DNA of 8,480 bases, from the NCBI GenBank assembly GCA_021789355.1, contig JAJYJR010000207.1, forward strand, positions 734-9,213. The letters are read 5' to 3'. The DNA comes from Chloroflexota bacterium. Its GTDB lineage: Bacteria; Chloroflexota; Limnocylindria; Limnocylindrales; CSP1-4. Under the pieces are notes generated by a model that saw only the letters and a program-made list of their open reading frames with translations, was not told where the DNA came from and did no database searches. A program made the position numbers and the translations under genes. This document shows positions 1 through 6,355 of the stretch, one piece after another; position 1 is the first letter of the stretch; the number at the start of each line of letters is the position of its first letter.

Positions 1-87
1 GAGCCCACGCGGCCGCCTGCGCTCGCCACGTGAGCGTCAGCGGCATGGCAGGGCAGGCTCGAGAGCCGTGCGACGCAGGTCGCGACG

Positions 88-876
88 GTGAATCGAGCCA
101 TCTCGGCCGACGGGACACCCGTGGCCTTCGAGCGGATAGGCCACGGTCCGGCGATCGTGCTCATCCACGGCGGGTTCGTGGACCGGCGGGCGAGCATGCC
201 GGTGGCGATGGAGCTGGCTCAGCAGTTCACGGTCGTGCTCGTGGATCGCCGCGGGCACGGGGAAAGCGGCCCGTACCGCGACGATCATGCCATCGAGCGC
301 GAGTTCGAGGACGTCGCGGCAGTGGTGGCTGGGCTCCCGGGCCCCGTCACCCTCGTGGGCCACTCCTACGGGGCGTGGTGCGCGCTCCACGGCGCACGGA
401 TCGCCGCCCGGTCGGCCGTCCGCGTCGCGCGTCTCGTGCTGTACGAGCCGCCGCCCCTGTGGGACGTTCACGGATCGGTGATCGAGCGGATCCGATCCGC
501 CCTGGCCCTCGGCGCGACCGACGAGGCGGTGGCGATCCTGCTGCGCGACGTGACCGGGATCCCCGGGCCCACGGTCGACCGCCTCCGCGGGTCACCGTTC
601 TGGCGCCTCGTCGCCGCCAACAGCGGCGCCTTCGTGCCCGAGCTGGAGGCGGGTCGGAGGTTCGCATTCGACCCGAAGCCGGTTCGCGCTCTCACCATGC
701 CTGCACTCCTGCTGGCTGGCACGGAGAGCCCGCCCTTCCTGCGTCCCGTGACCGAGCGGCTCGCCGCAGCGCTGCCGGACGCACGAGTCCGGGAACTCGA
801 GGGCCAGGGCCACGGCGCCATGTCGTCTGCGCCCGCCCACTTCGCCGCTCTCGTCGCCGATTTCGCGGAGGGTTGA
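88..876 (+). CDS. alpha/beta-fold hydrolase
   Basis: A 262-residue single-domain alpha/beta-hydrolase; substrate unknown. Visible motifs are the oxyanion-hole HGG at residues 27-29, the strand/turn VDRRGHGES at 52-60, the nucleophile elbow GHSYG with Ser93, and the catalytic His242 in GQGHGAM. The acid after strand 7 is not the usual Asp of GxxD: the segment is LLLAGTESPPFL (207-218), making Glu213 the likely acid, as in other hydrolases with a G-x-[DE]-S-P-P-F segment. There is no signal peptide, so it is probably cytosolic. The GTG at 88 is the only start between an in-frame TGA at 31-33 and Met37, and Met37 would remove the oxyanion motif; its ribosome binding site is weak (AGG about 8 nt upstream). 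It is convergent with the ATPase operon and has no evident functional link to it. Bases 1-87 hold no gene I can support. The fold assignment is firm; any specific esterase, haloperoxidase-like or lactonase role would be a guess. Confidence 0.93.
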   Translation: MNRAISADGTPVAFERIGHGPAIVLIHGGFVDRRASMPVAMELAQQFTVVLVDRRGHGESGPYRDDHAIEREFEDVAAVVAGLPGPVTLVGHSYGAWCALHGARIAARSAVRVARLVLYEPPPLWDVHGSVIERIRSALALGATDEAVAILLRDVTGIPGPTVDRLRGSPFWRLVAANSGAFVPELEAGRRFAFDPKPVRALTMPALLLAGTESPPFLRPVTERLAAALPDARVRELEGQGHGAMSSAPAHFAALVADFAEG

Positions 877-884
877 CCGCGCAG

Positions 885-1060
885 AGGCGCCGGGGTCGCG
901 TGTCGGGAGGGCGCCAGGGTCGCCAGGCGCCGGGGTCGCGTGTCGGGAGGGCGCCGGGGTCGCCAGGCGCCGGGTCGCGTGTCGGGAGGGCGCCAGGGTC
1001 GCCAGGCGCCGGGGTCGCGTGTCGGGAGGGCGCCAGATCGCGACTGTCGGGATGGCGGCG
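885..1060. repeat. 40-bp GC-rich tandem repeat array (about 3.8 units plus a degenerate remnant)
   Basis: Direct repeats start 8 nt after the hydrolase stop. Units are 885-924 (40 bp), 925-964 (40 bp, one A-to-G change at 956), 965-1003 (39 bp, one G lost from a G run) and 1004-1036 (33 bp, partial); a decayed further copy overlaps at about 1029-1060. Each unit contains two copies of the core GGCGCC[A/G]GGGTCGC, 23 and 17 bp apart in alternation, so the unit itself looks like an old internal duplication. GGCGCC is self-complementary and can pair between cores. A 40-bp period is not a multiple of three and one unit has a 1-bp deletion, so the array is not coding. The rest of the 877-1193 intergenic region holds only a hairpin and a 10-bp palindrome GCCGATCGGC (1181-1190) just beyond the subunit D stop. 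Confidence 0.95.
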
Positions 1061-1114
1061 GCTGCGGGCCGGGCCGGGCGAAGGAACGGCGGCCGACCGA
1101 ACCGGCCGGGCGTA

Positions 1115-1147
1115 CGAGAAACGGAAGCGGCGGGACATGCCCGCCGC
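1115..1147 (-). terminator. candidate intrinsic terminator of the ATPase operon
   Basis: On the minus strand an 8-bp perfect stem GCGGCGGG / CCCGCCGC with a 5-nt loop (1147 down to 1127) is followed by the T-enriched stretch TTCCGTTTCTCG. It lies 47 nt past the stop of subunit D, where the operon should end. The T tract is interrupted, so this is a moderate call. On the plus strand the same hairpin has no T tract, so it would not obviously terminate the hydrolase transcript. Confidence 0.5.
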
Positions 1148-1193
1148 CTCGCATCAGCGGCGGTCATGGACCCGGATGAGGCCGATCGGCGCT

Positions 1194-1841
1194 TCAGCCG
1201 AGGGGCGACCTCGTCACCCGCGTCGCGCGACGCGTCTTGACCCGCTTGAGCCGGAACCGGTCCTCGCGCTCGCGCTGCTCGAGGGCGAGCTCGATCGCGC
1301 GAGTCTCGGCCTCGAGACGCGGCACGATCCGCGTGCGCAGTGCGTTCACGCGGCTCCGCGTGCGCCGGATCTCGCGCGCCAGCCGCCGCACCCGCGCCTC
1401 CACCGTCGCCTGCCGGATCGCGATCGTGAGCTCCTCCTCGAAGCGGAGCGCCGCCAGCTCGAGCGCGGGCCCCGACGCCGCCAGCGCGCGGCCCCGTTTG
1501 TCCGGCGTGCGCACGAGGTCGCGGGGGGCCACCGCCGGGACGGCCACGCCGAGCACGGTCAGGGGGAGCAGGTCGACCTCGACCTCGCGGTCCGGAGGCG
1601 TCGCGGCCGCAGCTGACACGACCACGTCGCCGAGGCGGACCTCCGCCTCCACGAGCGCAAGGCGTGCCGCGGCGGCGGCGCGCTCGAGCTCCGCGTACGA
1701 CGCAAAGACGAGCGGTACTTCCCGGTAGAACTCGCGCAGCAGCGCGTCCCGCTTCTGCTCCAGCAGGGATTGCCCCTGCCGCGCCATCTCCAGGCGCGCC
1801 CTCCCGACGAGCAGCGCCATCCGGCTGCGGCTGCCGTTCAC
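1194..1841 (-). CDS. atpD (V-type; ntpD): V/A-type ATPase subunit D (central rotor shaft)
   Basis: Subunit D is the long coiled-coil shaft that turns inside the A3B3 head and, with F, passes torque to C and the c ring. The 215-residue product shows the family's N-terminal helix (SRSRMALLVGRARLEMARQG, then LLEQKRDALLREF to residue 38) and the C-terminal helix TRSRVNALRTRIVPRLEAET (161-180) followed by LEQREREDRFRLKRVK (187-202). The middle (about 71-130) is the variable globular part. I chose the GTG at 1841 because it overlaps the subunit B stop as GTGA, has GGAG 8 nt upstream, and gives the short N-terminus usual for the family; a GTG at 1865 would add eight residues inside the B gene. It is the last gene of the operon. 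The basic tail (KTRRATRVTRS) is slightly longer than the conserved core. Confidence 0.95.
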   Translation of the reverse strand: MNGSRSRMALLVGRARLEMARQGQSLLEQKRDALLREFYREVPLVFASYAELERAAAAARLALVEAEVRLGDVVVSAAAATPPDREVEVDLLPLTVLGVAVPAVAPRDLVRTPDKRGRALAASGPALELAALRFEEELTIAIRQATVEARVRRLAREIRRTRSRVNALRTRIVPRLEAETRAIELALEQREREDRFRLKRVKTRRATRVTRSPLG

Positions 1842-3226
1842 GTTCCGGGCTCCGCCGGCCGCCACCGGCGGTCGATCAGATCGTCCGGCAGGCGCGTCAG
1901 CTCCTCGCGCGGTATCGATGCCAGGAGCCGCCAGGCCACGTCGAACGTGTCGTCGATGCTCCGGCGCTGCGGACCCTGGGCGATCAGCTCGGTCTCGAAA
2001 CGATCGGCGAAGTCGAGGATGCGTCGCTCGGACTCCTTGAGCGCGGCCTCGCCGATGACCGTGATCAGGCGGCGCAGCTCCCTGCCGCGCGCGTACAGCG
2101 CGTACAGCTGGTCGGCCACGACACGGTGCTCCGGCCGCGTCTTCCCCTCCCCGATCCCGGCGTTCATGAGCCGGGACAGACAGGGCAGCGCGTCGATCGG
2201 CGGGAAGATGCCGCGGGCGTGCAGTTCGCGGGAGAGGACGATCTGCCCCTCCGTGATGTAGCCGGTCAGGTCCGGGATGGGGTGGGTGATGTCGTCGTCC
2301 GGCATCGTGACGATCGGCATCACGGTGAGGGAACCGGGCCGCCCGATGACGCGGCCCGCGCGCTCGAAGAGCGTGGCCAGGTCGGTGTACAGGTACCCTG
2401 GATATCCGCGCCGGCCTGGGATCTCCTCGCGCGCCGTCGACAGCTCGCGCAGCGCCTCGCCGTAGGCCGTGATGTCGGTCATCACGACCAGCACGTCCAT
2501 GCCCATATCGAACGCGAGGTGCTCCGCCAGGCTCAGCGCGCAGCGCGGCGCGAGCAGCCGTTCGATGGCGGGGTCGTCCGCGAGGTTGAGGAAGAGCGCC
2601 AGGCGATCGAGCGAACCGGCTGACGCGAACGCATCGAGGAACGCGTCCGCCCCCCGGCGCGTGATCCCCATCGCCGCGAAGACGGTGGCGAATCGTTCGG
2701 ACCCGAGCAGCCGCGCCCCGGTCGCGATCCGCGCGGCGAGCTCGTCGGCCGGGAGCCCGGCACCCGTGAAGATCGGCAGCTTCTGGCCGCGGACGAGGCT
2801 GTCGAGCAGGTCGATCGCGCCGATCCCGGTCTCGATGAAGTCGGCCGGGTTCGCGCGCGCCGCCGGGTTGATCGCACGCCCGTTCACGTCGACCGCGCGC
2901 AGGGGGACGATCGGCGGCCCGCCGTCGACGGGACGCCCGCGGCCGTCCATCGCGCGCCCGAGCATCGCCGCCGAAACGCCCAGGCGAAACGGCCCGCCGG
3001 TCAGTTCGACGGTCGTGGAGCCGAGATCGAGGCCCGAGGTTCCCTCGTAGACCTGCACCACGACGAGGTCCGCGGCGAGCTCCAGGACACGACCGTGGCG
3101 CGTGCGGCCGTCGCGACCCGTGACCAGCACGTCCTCACCGAGCGCCACCTGCGGCAGGTCGCACATGACGAGCAGCGGCCCGGCCAGCCGGTCGGCACCC
3201 GAGACCCGATGCGCCGACAGCGTCAT
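1838..3226 (-). CDS. atpB (V-type; ntpB): V/A-type ATPase subunit B (non-catalytic head subunit)
   Basis: Subunit B alternates with A in the cytosolic hexamer and completes the nucleotide sites at the interfaces. The 462-residue product has the N-terminal beta-barrel (VQVYEGTSGLDLGS, 57-70), the degenerate P-loop region PIFTGAGLPADELAARIA (151-168) in place of a true Walker A, LFLNLADDPAIERLLAPR (211-228), and the hallmark AREEIPGRRGYPGYLYTDLA (265-284) followed by FERAGR. These separate B from A and from F-type alpha. Length is normal for the family. The start is the ATG at 3226, which overlaps the A stop as ATGA and has a six-G run 6 nt upstream. The frame stays open upstream to about 3967, but that part is antisense-free overlap inside the A gene with no family similarity. 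The stop overlaps the start of D, so A, B and D are probably translationally coupled. Confidence 0.98.
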   Translation of the reverse strand: MTLSAHRVSGADRLAGPLLVMCDLPQVALGEDVLVTGRDGRTRHGRVLELAADLVVVQVYEGTSGLDLGSTTVELTGGPFRLGVSAAMLGRAMDGRGRPVDGGPPIVPLRAVDVNGRAINPAARANPADFIETGIGAIDLLDSLVRGQKLPIFTGAGLPADELAARIATGARLLGSERFATVFAAMGITRRGADAFLDAFASAGSLDRLALFLNLADDPAIERLLAPRCALSLAEHLAFDMGMDVLVVMTDITAYGEALRELSTAREEIPGRRGYPGYLYTDLATLFERAGRVIGRPGSLTVMPIVTMPDDDITHPIPDLTGYITEGQIVLSRELHARGIFPPIDALPCLSRLMNAGIGEGKTRPEHRVVADQLYALYARGRELRRLITVIGEAALKESERRILDFADRFETELIAQGPQRRSIDDTFDVAWRLLASIPREELTRLPDDLIDRRWRPAEPGT

Positions 3227-5067
3227 GGCGGGCCCCCCAGTCGTGCCGCGAGCGCGTCGAGGCGCTCCACGATCCCCTCCCCCGTCCACGACTTGATGCG
3301 CTCGAGCTCGCGCAACGCGGGCGCCGACGTCGTCTCCTCGACGGTCGCGCCGCGCCGCAGCGCGGTGACCATGCCGTGCCACGCGGCGAGGACCGCGCGC
3401 AGCGCCGCGAACTGGACATCGAGCGGCCGTGACGCGTCGATGGGGTCGAGCGCATGCTGCTGAAGGAACGCCTCGCGCATCAGGCGAGCTGCCTCGAGCG
3501 TGAGGCGGTCCTCGTCGGGCAGGGCGTCGACACCCACGAGTTCCACGATGTCGAGCAGCTGGCGTTCGCGGGCGAGGAGGCCGATCGCCTCCGCCCGCAG
3601 CGCGTCCCAGTCGGCTCCCACCCGCGCGCGGTACCACGGCGTGAGCCGGTCGACGTACAGCGAGTACGACTGGAGCCACCCGATCGCGGGGAAGTGGCGG
3701 GCATGCGCGCGCTCGGTGTCGAGCGCCCAGAACGTGCCCCCCAGCCGGAGGCTCGCCTGGGTCACCGGCTCGCTGAAGTCGCCGCCCGGCGGGGAGACCG
3801 CGCCGACGACGGTGATGGAACCGCGCCGGGACGGGCGCCCCGCCGTGGTCACCTGCCCGGCGCGCTCGTAGAAGGCCGCGAGCCGGCTCGCCAGGTAGGC
3901 AGGAAAGCCCTCCTCCCCGGGCAGCTCCTCCAGCCGCCCGCTGATCTCCCGGAGCGCCTCCGCCCACCGCGACGTCGAGTCGGCGAGCAGCGCCACGTCG
4001 TACCCCTGGTCCCGGAAGTACTCGGCGATCGTGATCCCGAGCTGGATCGACGTCTCGCGGGCCGCCACCGGCATGTTCGACGTGTTGACGATCAACACCG
4101 TCCGGTCCATGAGCGGCGCTCCTGTCCGCGGGTCGAGCAGCTCGCGGAAGCTCGCCAGCAGGTCCGCCAGCTCGTTGCCCCGCTCGCCGCAGCCCACGTA
4201 CACCACGATGTCCGCGTCCGACAGGCGCGCCAGGGACTGCTCGATCACCGTCTTGCCGGTGCCGAAGCCACCCGGAATGACGGCGACGCCGCCCCGGGCG
4301 ACCGGGAACAGCATGTCGATCACGCGGATGCCGGTGACGAGCGGCGCGTTCGCGGGGATGCGCCGGGCGGGCCGGGGAACGCGCACGGGCCAGGGGTGGG
4401 CGAGGGTCAGCGGCCGGACCCCGTGGGCAGACTCGAGCGCCCCGATCGGCTCGACGATCGTCGCGTCGCGCTCGTCGATGGCCACGAGCTTCCCGGGGCC
4501 CACGTCGGGCGGCACGAGGATGCGGTGCTCGAGCGCACCCTCGGTCACGGTCCCGAGCTGGTCGCCGGGCCCGACCTCCTCGCCCGCGCGCCGCCCCGGG
4601 ACGAAGTGCCAGCGCCGCTCGGGGTCCAGGGGCGGCGCCTCGAGCCCCGGCGCGAGGGACCAGGTCCCGGCACGCGACAGCGCGCCGAGCGGACGCTGGA
4701 GGCCGTCGAACGTGGCGCCCAGCAGACCCGGGCCGAGCCAGACCTGGAGCGCCGTCCCCGTCTGCACCACGGGATCGCCGATCCGGAGCCCCGAGGTCTC
4801 CTCGTACACCTGGACGGTGGCGATCCCCACTTCGAGACGGATCACTTCGCCGAGGAGCCGGTCGTGACCGATGCGCAGGACTTCACCCATCACAGGGGCG
4901 GTCAGCCCGGTCGCCCGGATGACGGGACCGCCTGCCTCGACGACCACGCCCGGCGCCGTGCCCGGCGTGGCCTCCGACGGGGGATCGCTCGCGCCGGCAA
5001 CCGGCACGATGTTCCTCGCCGGTGGGCCACCGCCGTCGCCGGCGGGGGCGGCGCGTGGCACGCTCAC
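3223..5067 (-). CDS. atpA (V-type; ntpA): V/A-type ATPase catalytic subunit A
   Basis: Subunit A binds and hydrolyses, or synthesises, ATP in the A3B3 head. In 614 residues one sees the N-terminal barrel (VQVYEETSGLRIGDPV, 85-100), the A-specific inserted domain (about 148-215), Walker A GGFGTGKT (266-273, Lys272), the catalytic GERGNE with Glu295, the Walker B end LADSTSRW (Asp363), and SGRLEELPGEEGFPAYLASR (376-395). The inserted domain and GERGNE separate it from F-type beta. The GTG at 5067 overlaps the F stop (GTGA) and has GAGGAA 5 nt upstream, giving about 40 Gly/Ala/Pro-rich residues before the point where the family normally begins (VVVEAGGPVIRA, 41-52). A GTG at codon 41 (4947-4945) would give the usual N-terminus but has no visible ribosome binding site. 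The product looks active. Confidence 0.98.
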   Translation of the reverse strand: MSVPRAAPAGDGGGPPARNIVPVAGASDPPSEATPGTAPGVVVEAGGPVIRATGLTAPVMGEVLRIGHDRLLGEVIRLEVGIATVQVYEETSGLRIGDPVVQTGTALQVWLGPGLLGATFDGLQRPLGALSRAGTWSLAPGLEAPPLDPERRWHFVPGRRAGEEVGPGDQLGTVTEGALEHRILVPPDVGPGKLVAIDERDATIVEPIGALESAHGVRPLTLAHPWPVRVPRPARRIPANAPLVTGIRVIDMLFPVARGGVAVIPGGFGTGKTVIEQSLARLSDADIVVYVGCGERGNELADLLASFRELLDPRTGAPLMDRTVLIVNTSNMPVAARETSIQLGITIAEYFRDQGYDVALLADSTSRWAEALREISGRLEELPGEEGFPAYLASRLAAFYERAGQVTTAGRPSRRGSITVVGAVSPPGGDFSEPVTQASLRLGGTFWALDTERAHARHFPAIGWLQSYSLYVDRLTPWYRARVGADWDALRAEAIGLLARERQLLDIVELVGVDALPDEDRLTLEAARLMREAFLQQHALDPIDASRPLDVQFAALRAVLAAWHGMVTALRRGATVEETTSAPALRELERIKSWTGEGIVERLDALAARLGGPP

Positions 5068-5429
5068 GGTGGTTCCTCACGTGACCGCGGGTCGCCCGCC
5101 GGCGGATCGCCCGCCAGCTGGATCCGGTGGCCGATGGCGCGCTGGAGTGCTTCGCCGATCATCGCCCGGCGCGCCTCGGCGTCCGCGCCCGCGCCGGCGG
5201 GGATGCCGAGCACGATCGGCCGGACGAGGTTCTCCAGCGACGCCCGCGCGCGCTCCGGAACGGTCCGCCAGACGTCCTCGGTGACCAGGACCAGCCCCAC
5301 GTCCTCCCGCGCCGCGAGCGACTGCACCGCGGCCGCGGCGTCTCCGTCGGGGGCGACGACGACGGTCGCCACTCCGGCGAGGCGGAAGCCGCCGGCGAGC
5401 TCGGGCGGGGTGACCACGACGAACCGCAT
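5064..5429 (-). CDS. atpF (V-type; ntpG): V/A-type ATPase subunit F (central stalk)
   Basis: Subunit F is a small Rossmann-like protein attached to the D shaft that can modulate ATP hydrolysis. The 121-residue product begins MRFVVVTPPELAGGFRLAGV, matching the family start with its GFRLAG motif (14-19), followed by the second strand VGLVLVTEDV (44-53) and the PIVLGIPAG strand (71-79). The conserved fold ends near HRIQL (101-105). About 16 further residues, rich in Asp, Pro, Gly and Arg, follow and contain a doubled AGDP(P/R). The ATG at 5429 is 8 nt after the C stop; GAGGA lies unusually close to it, so reinitiation after C may matter more than a classic ribosome binding site. The stop overlaps the start of A. 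Naming differs between species (F in Thermus, G in Enterococcus hirae). Confidence 0.93.
   Translation of the reverse strand: MRFVVVTPPELAGGFRLAGVATVVVAPDGDAAAAVQSLAAREDVGLVLVTEDVWRTVPERARASLENLVRPIVLGIPAGAGADAEARRAMIGEALQRAIGHRIQLAGDPPAGDPRSREEPP
5089..5118. repeat. 15-bp imperfect tandem duplication in the subunit F tail
   Basis: 5089-5103 and 5104-5118 match at 13 of 15 positions (differences at the 3rd and 13th). The repeat is in frame within subunit F and produces the doubled AGDPP/AGDPR near its C-terminus, about 20 nt before the F stop/A start overlap. Confidence 0.8.
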
Positions 5430-5437
5430 CGTCCTCG

Positions 5438-6352
5438 TCAGCCTCCCGCCACCGGCATGTAGCCGGCGGCCCGCTCGCGGTTCCAGCGGCCCGCGACGCG
5501 ACCGAGGATCGCGCGCAGCCGGATCGCCTGCGCCTCGACGGCCGCGACGTAGCCCGCGACGACACCGACCCCCAGCGGGTCGCGCCGGGCCCGTCGGGCG
5601 AGCATGTCGAGCCGCGCGAGCGTCGATTGGCGGTCCAGGGAAGCGGCCGCCTCGATGCCCCGTTCGGACAGCTCCACGAACACCGCGTGCTCTGCCGCGC
5701 GTTCCGCCGAGAGGAGCTCGCGCACCCACACGGCGTCGGCGCCCGCGCCCACTGCCCGCGCGCGGCGCGCCTGGAGGCATGCCTCGACCAGCCCCGCCTC
5801 CACCGCCGCCCAGGCCTCGCCACGGTCACAGAGCATCGCGAGCCGTTCGGCCGCGCGCCGCTCGGTCAGTCCCACATCGCCGAGGAGGCGGACCGCCGCG
5901 GCGAGCGTCGGGGCCCGTGCGATCTCCGCGAGCTGTCGCGCGTCGAGGATGACGCCGGCCCCGACCTGGTCGAGGGCGGCCGCCGGGCCAACGCCCGCGA
6001 CCCGGAACCGCAGCAGCGCGATCATGCGCTCGCAGTCGAGCGGCAGCACCAGCGCCTCGACCAGCGCACGCGCCGGCGGCTCGTACCACCGTGGCAGGGC
6101 GCCGAGTCGCGCGAAACGATGGCGCTCGATCGCCTCCATCACCGCGCGCGAGGAGTCCGTGCCCACCGCGCCGGCCGCCGCCACACCCGCTCCCGGGAGC
6201 GGCGCGGCGACGAAGGGTTGCCAGTCGTCGAGGCGGGCCATGTGCTCGAGCAGCGCGGCTGGCGACGCCGCCTCCGCCAGCTGGCGGAGCACGCCCGGAC
6301 CCAGCAATCTGGCTCGGAGCGCGGCGACCCGGGCGTTGCCGTATTCGTACAC
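5438..6352 (-). CDS. atpC (V-type; ntpC): V/A-type ATPase subunit C (d-like rotor funnel)
   Basis: This subunit (C in Thermus, d in eukaryotes) is the funnel that seats the D/F shaft on the c ring. The 304-residue all-helical product opens with MYEYGNARVAALRARLL (1-17), which is the family's N-terminal YxYxNARV pattern, and closes with the diagnostic DPLGVGVVAGYVAAVEAQAI (258-277) followed by RLRAILGR. The three-fold repeated helical layout is suggested by ALVEALVLPLDCERMIALLR (97-116). The GTG start at 6352 lies 3 nt after the E stop and has GGGAGG 8 nt upstream; part of that ribosome binding site is made by the end of the E gene. The length is slightly under that of the commonest homologues (about 320-350), with no domain visibly missing. 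Confidence 0.95.
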   Translation of the reverse strand: MYEYGNARVAALRARLLGPGVLRQLAEAASPAALLEHMARLDDWQPFVAAPLPGAGVAAAGAVGTDSSRAVMEAIERHRFARLGALPRWYEPPARALVEALVLPLDCERMIALLRFRVAGVGPAAALDQVGAGVILDARQLAEIARAPTLAAAVRLLGDVGLTERRAAERLAMLCDRGEAWAAVEAGLVEACLQARRARAVGAGADAVWVRELLSAERAAEHAVFVELSERGIEAAASLDRQSTLARLDMLARRARRDPLGVGVVAGYVAAVEAQAIRLRAILGRVAGRWNRERAAGYMPVAGG

Positions 6353-6355
6353 CGC

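Noticed and set aside
1..33. C-terminal end of an upstream plus-strand gene (frame ending at TGA 31-33)
   Set aside because: Only ten codons are visible and they match nothing recognisable; any frame of this length would look the same.
885..1036. CRISPR array
   Set aside because: The repeats are directly adjacent with no unique spacers between them and there are no cas genes nearby, so it is a tandem repeat.
30..1616. Long plus-strand open frame of 528 codons
   Set aside because: It runs out of frame through the hydrolase, across the noncoding tandem array and antisense to subunit D. The translation is Arg/Gly/Pro-rich with no family pattern; long spurious frames are expected at this GC content.
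3227..3967. Upstream extension of the subunit B frame
   Set aside because: The frame is open only because stop codons are rare. The ATG at 3226 overlaps the A stop and begins the B family similarity; the extension lies inside A in another frame.
3223..5067. Possible F-type ATP synthase instead of V/A-type
   Set aside because: The A-specific inserted domain, the B subunit with a degenerate P-loop, the D, C/d and E subunits and the large subunit I are all V/A-type; no F-type gamma, delta or epsilon is present.
5430..5780. Upstream extension of the subunit F frame
   Set aside because: The family N-terminus begins exactly at the ATG at 5429. The upstream part overlaps subunit C in another frame and has low-complexity composition.
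3454..5952. Plus-strand open frame of 832 codons, the longest in the window
   Set aside because: It is wholly antisense to ATPase subunits A, F and C, all firmly identified. The composition is that of an antisense GC-rich shadow, and there is no recognisable domain.
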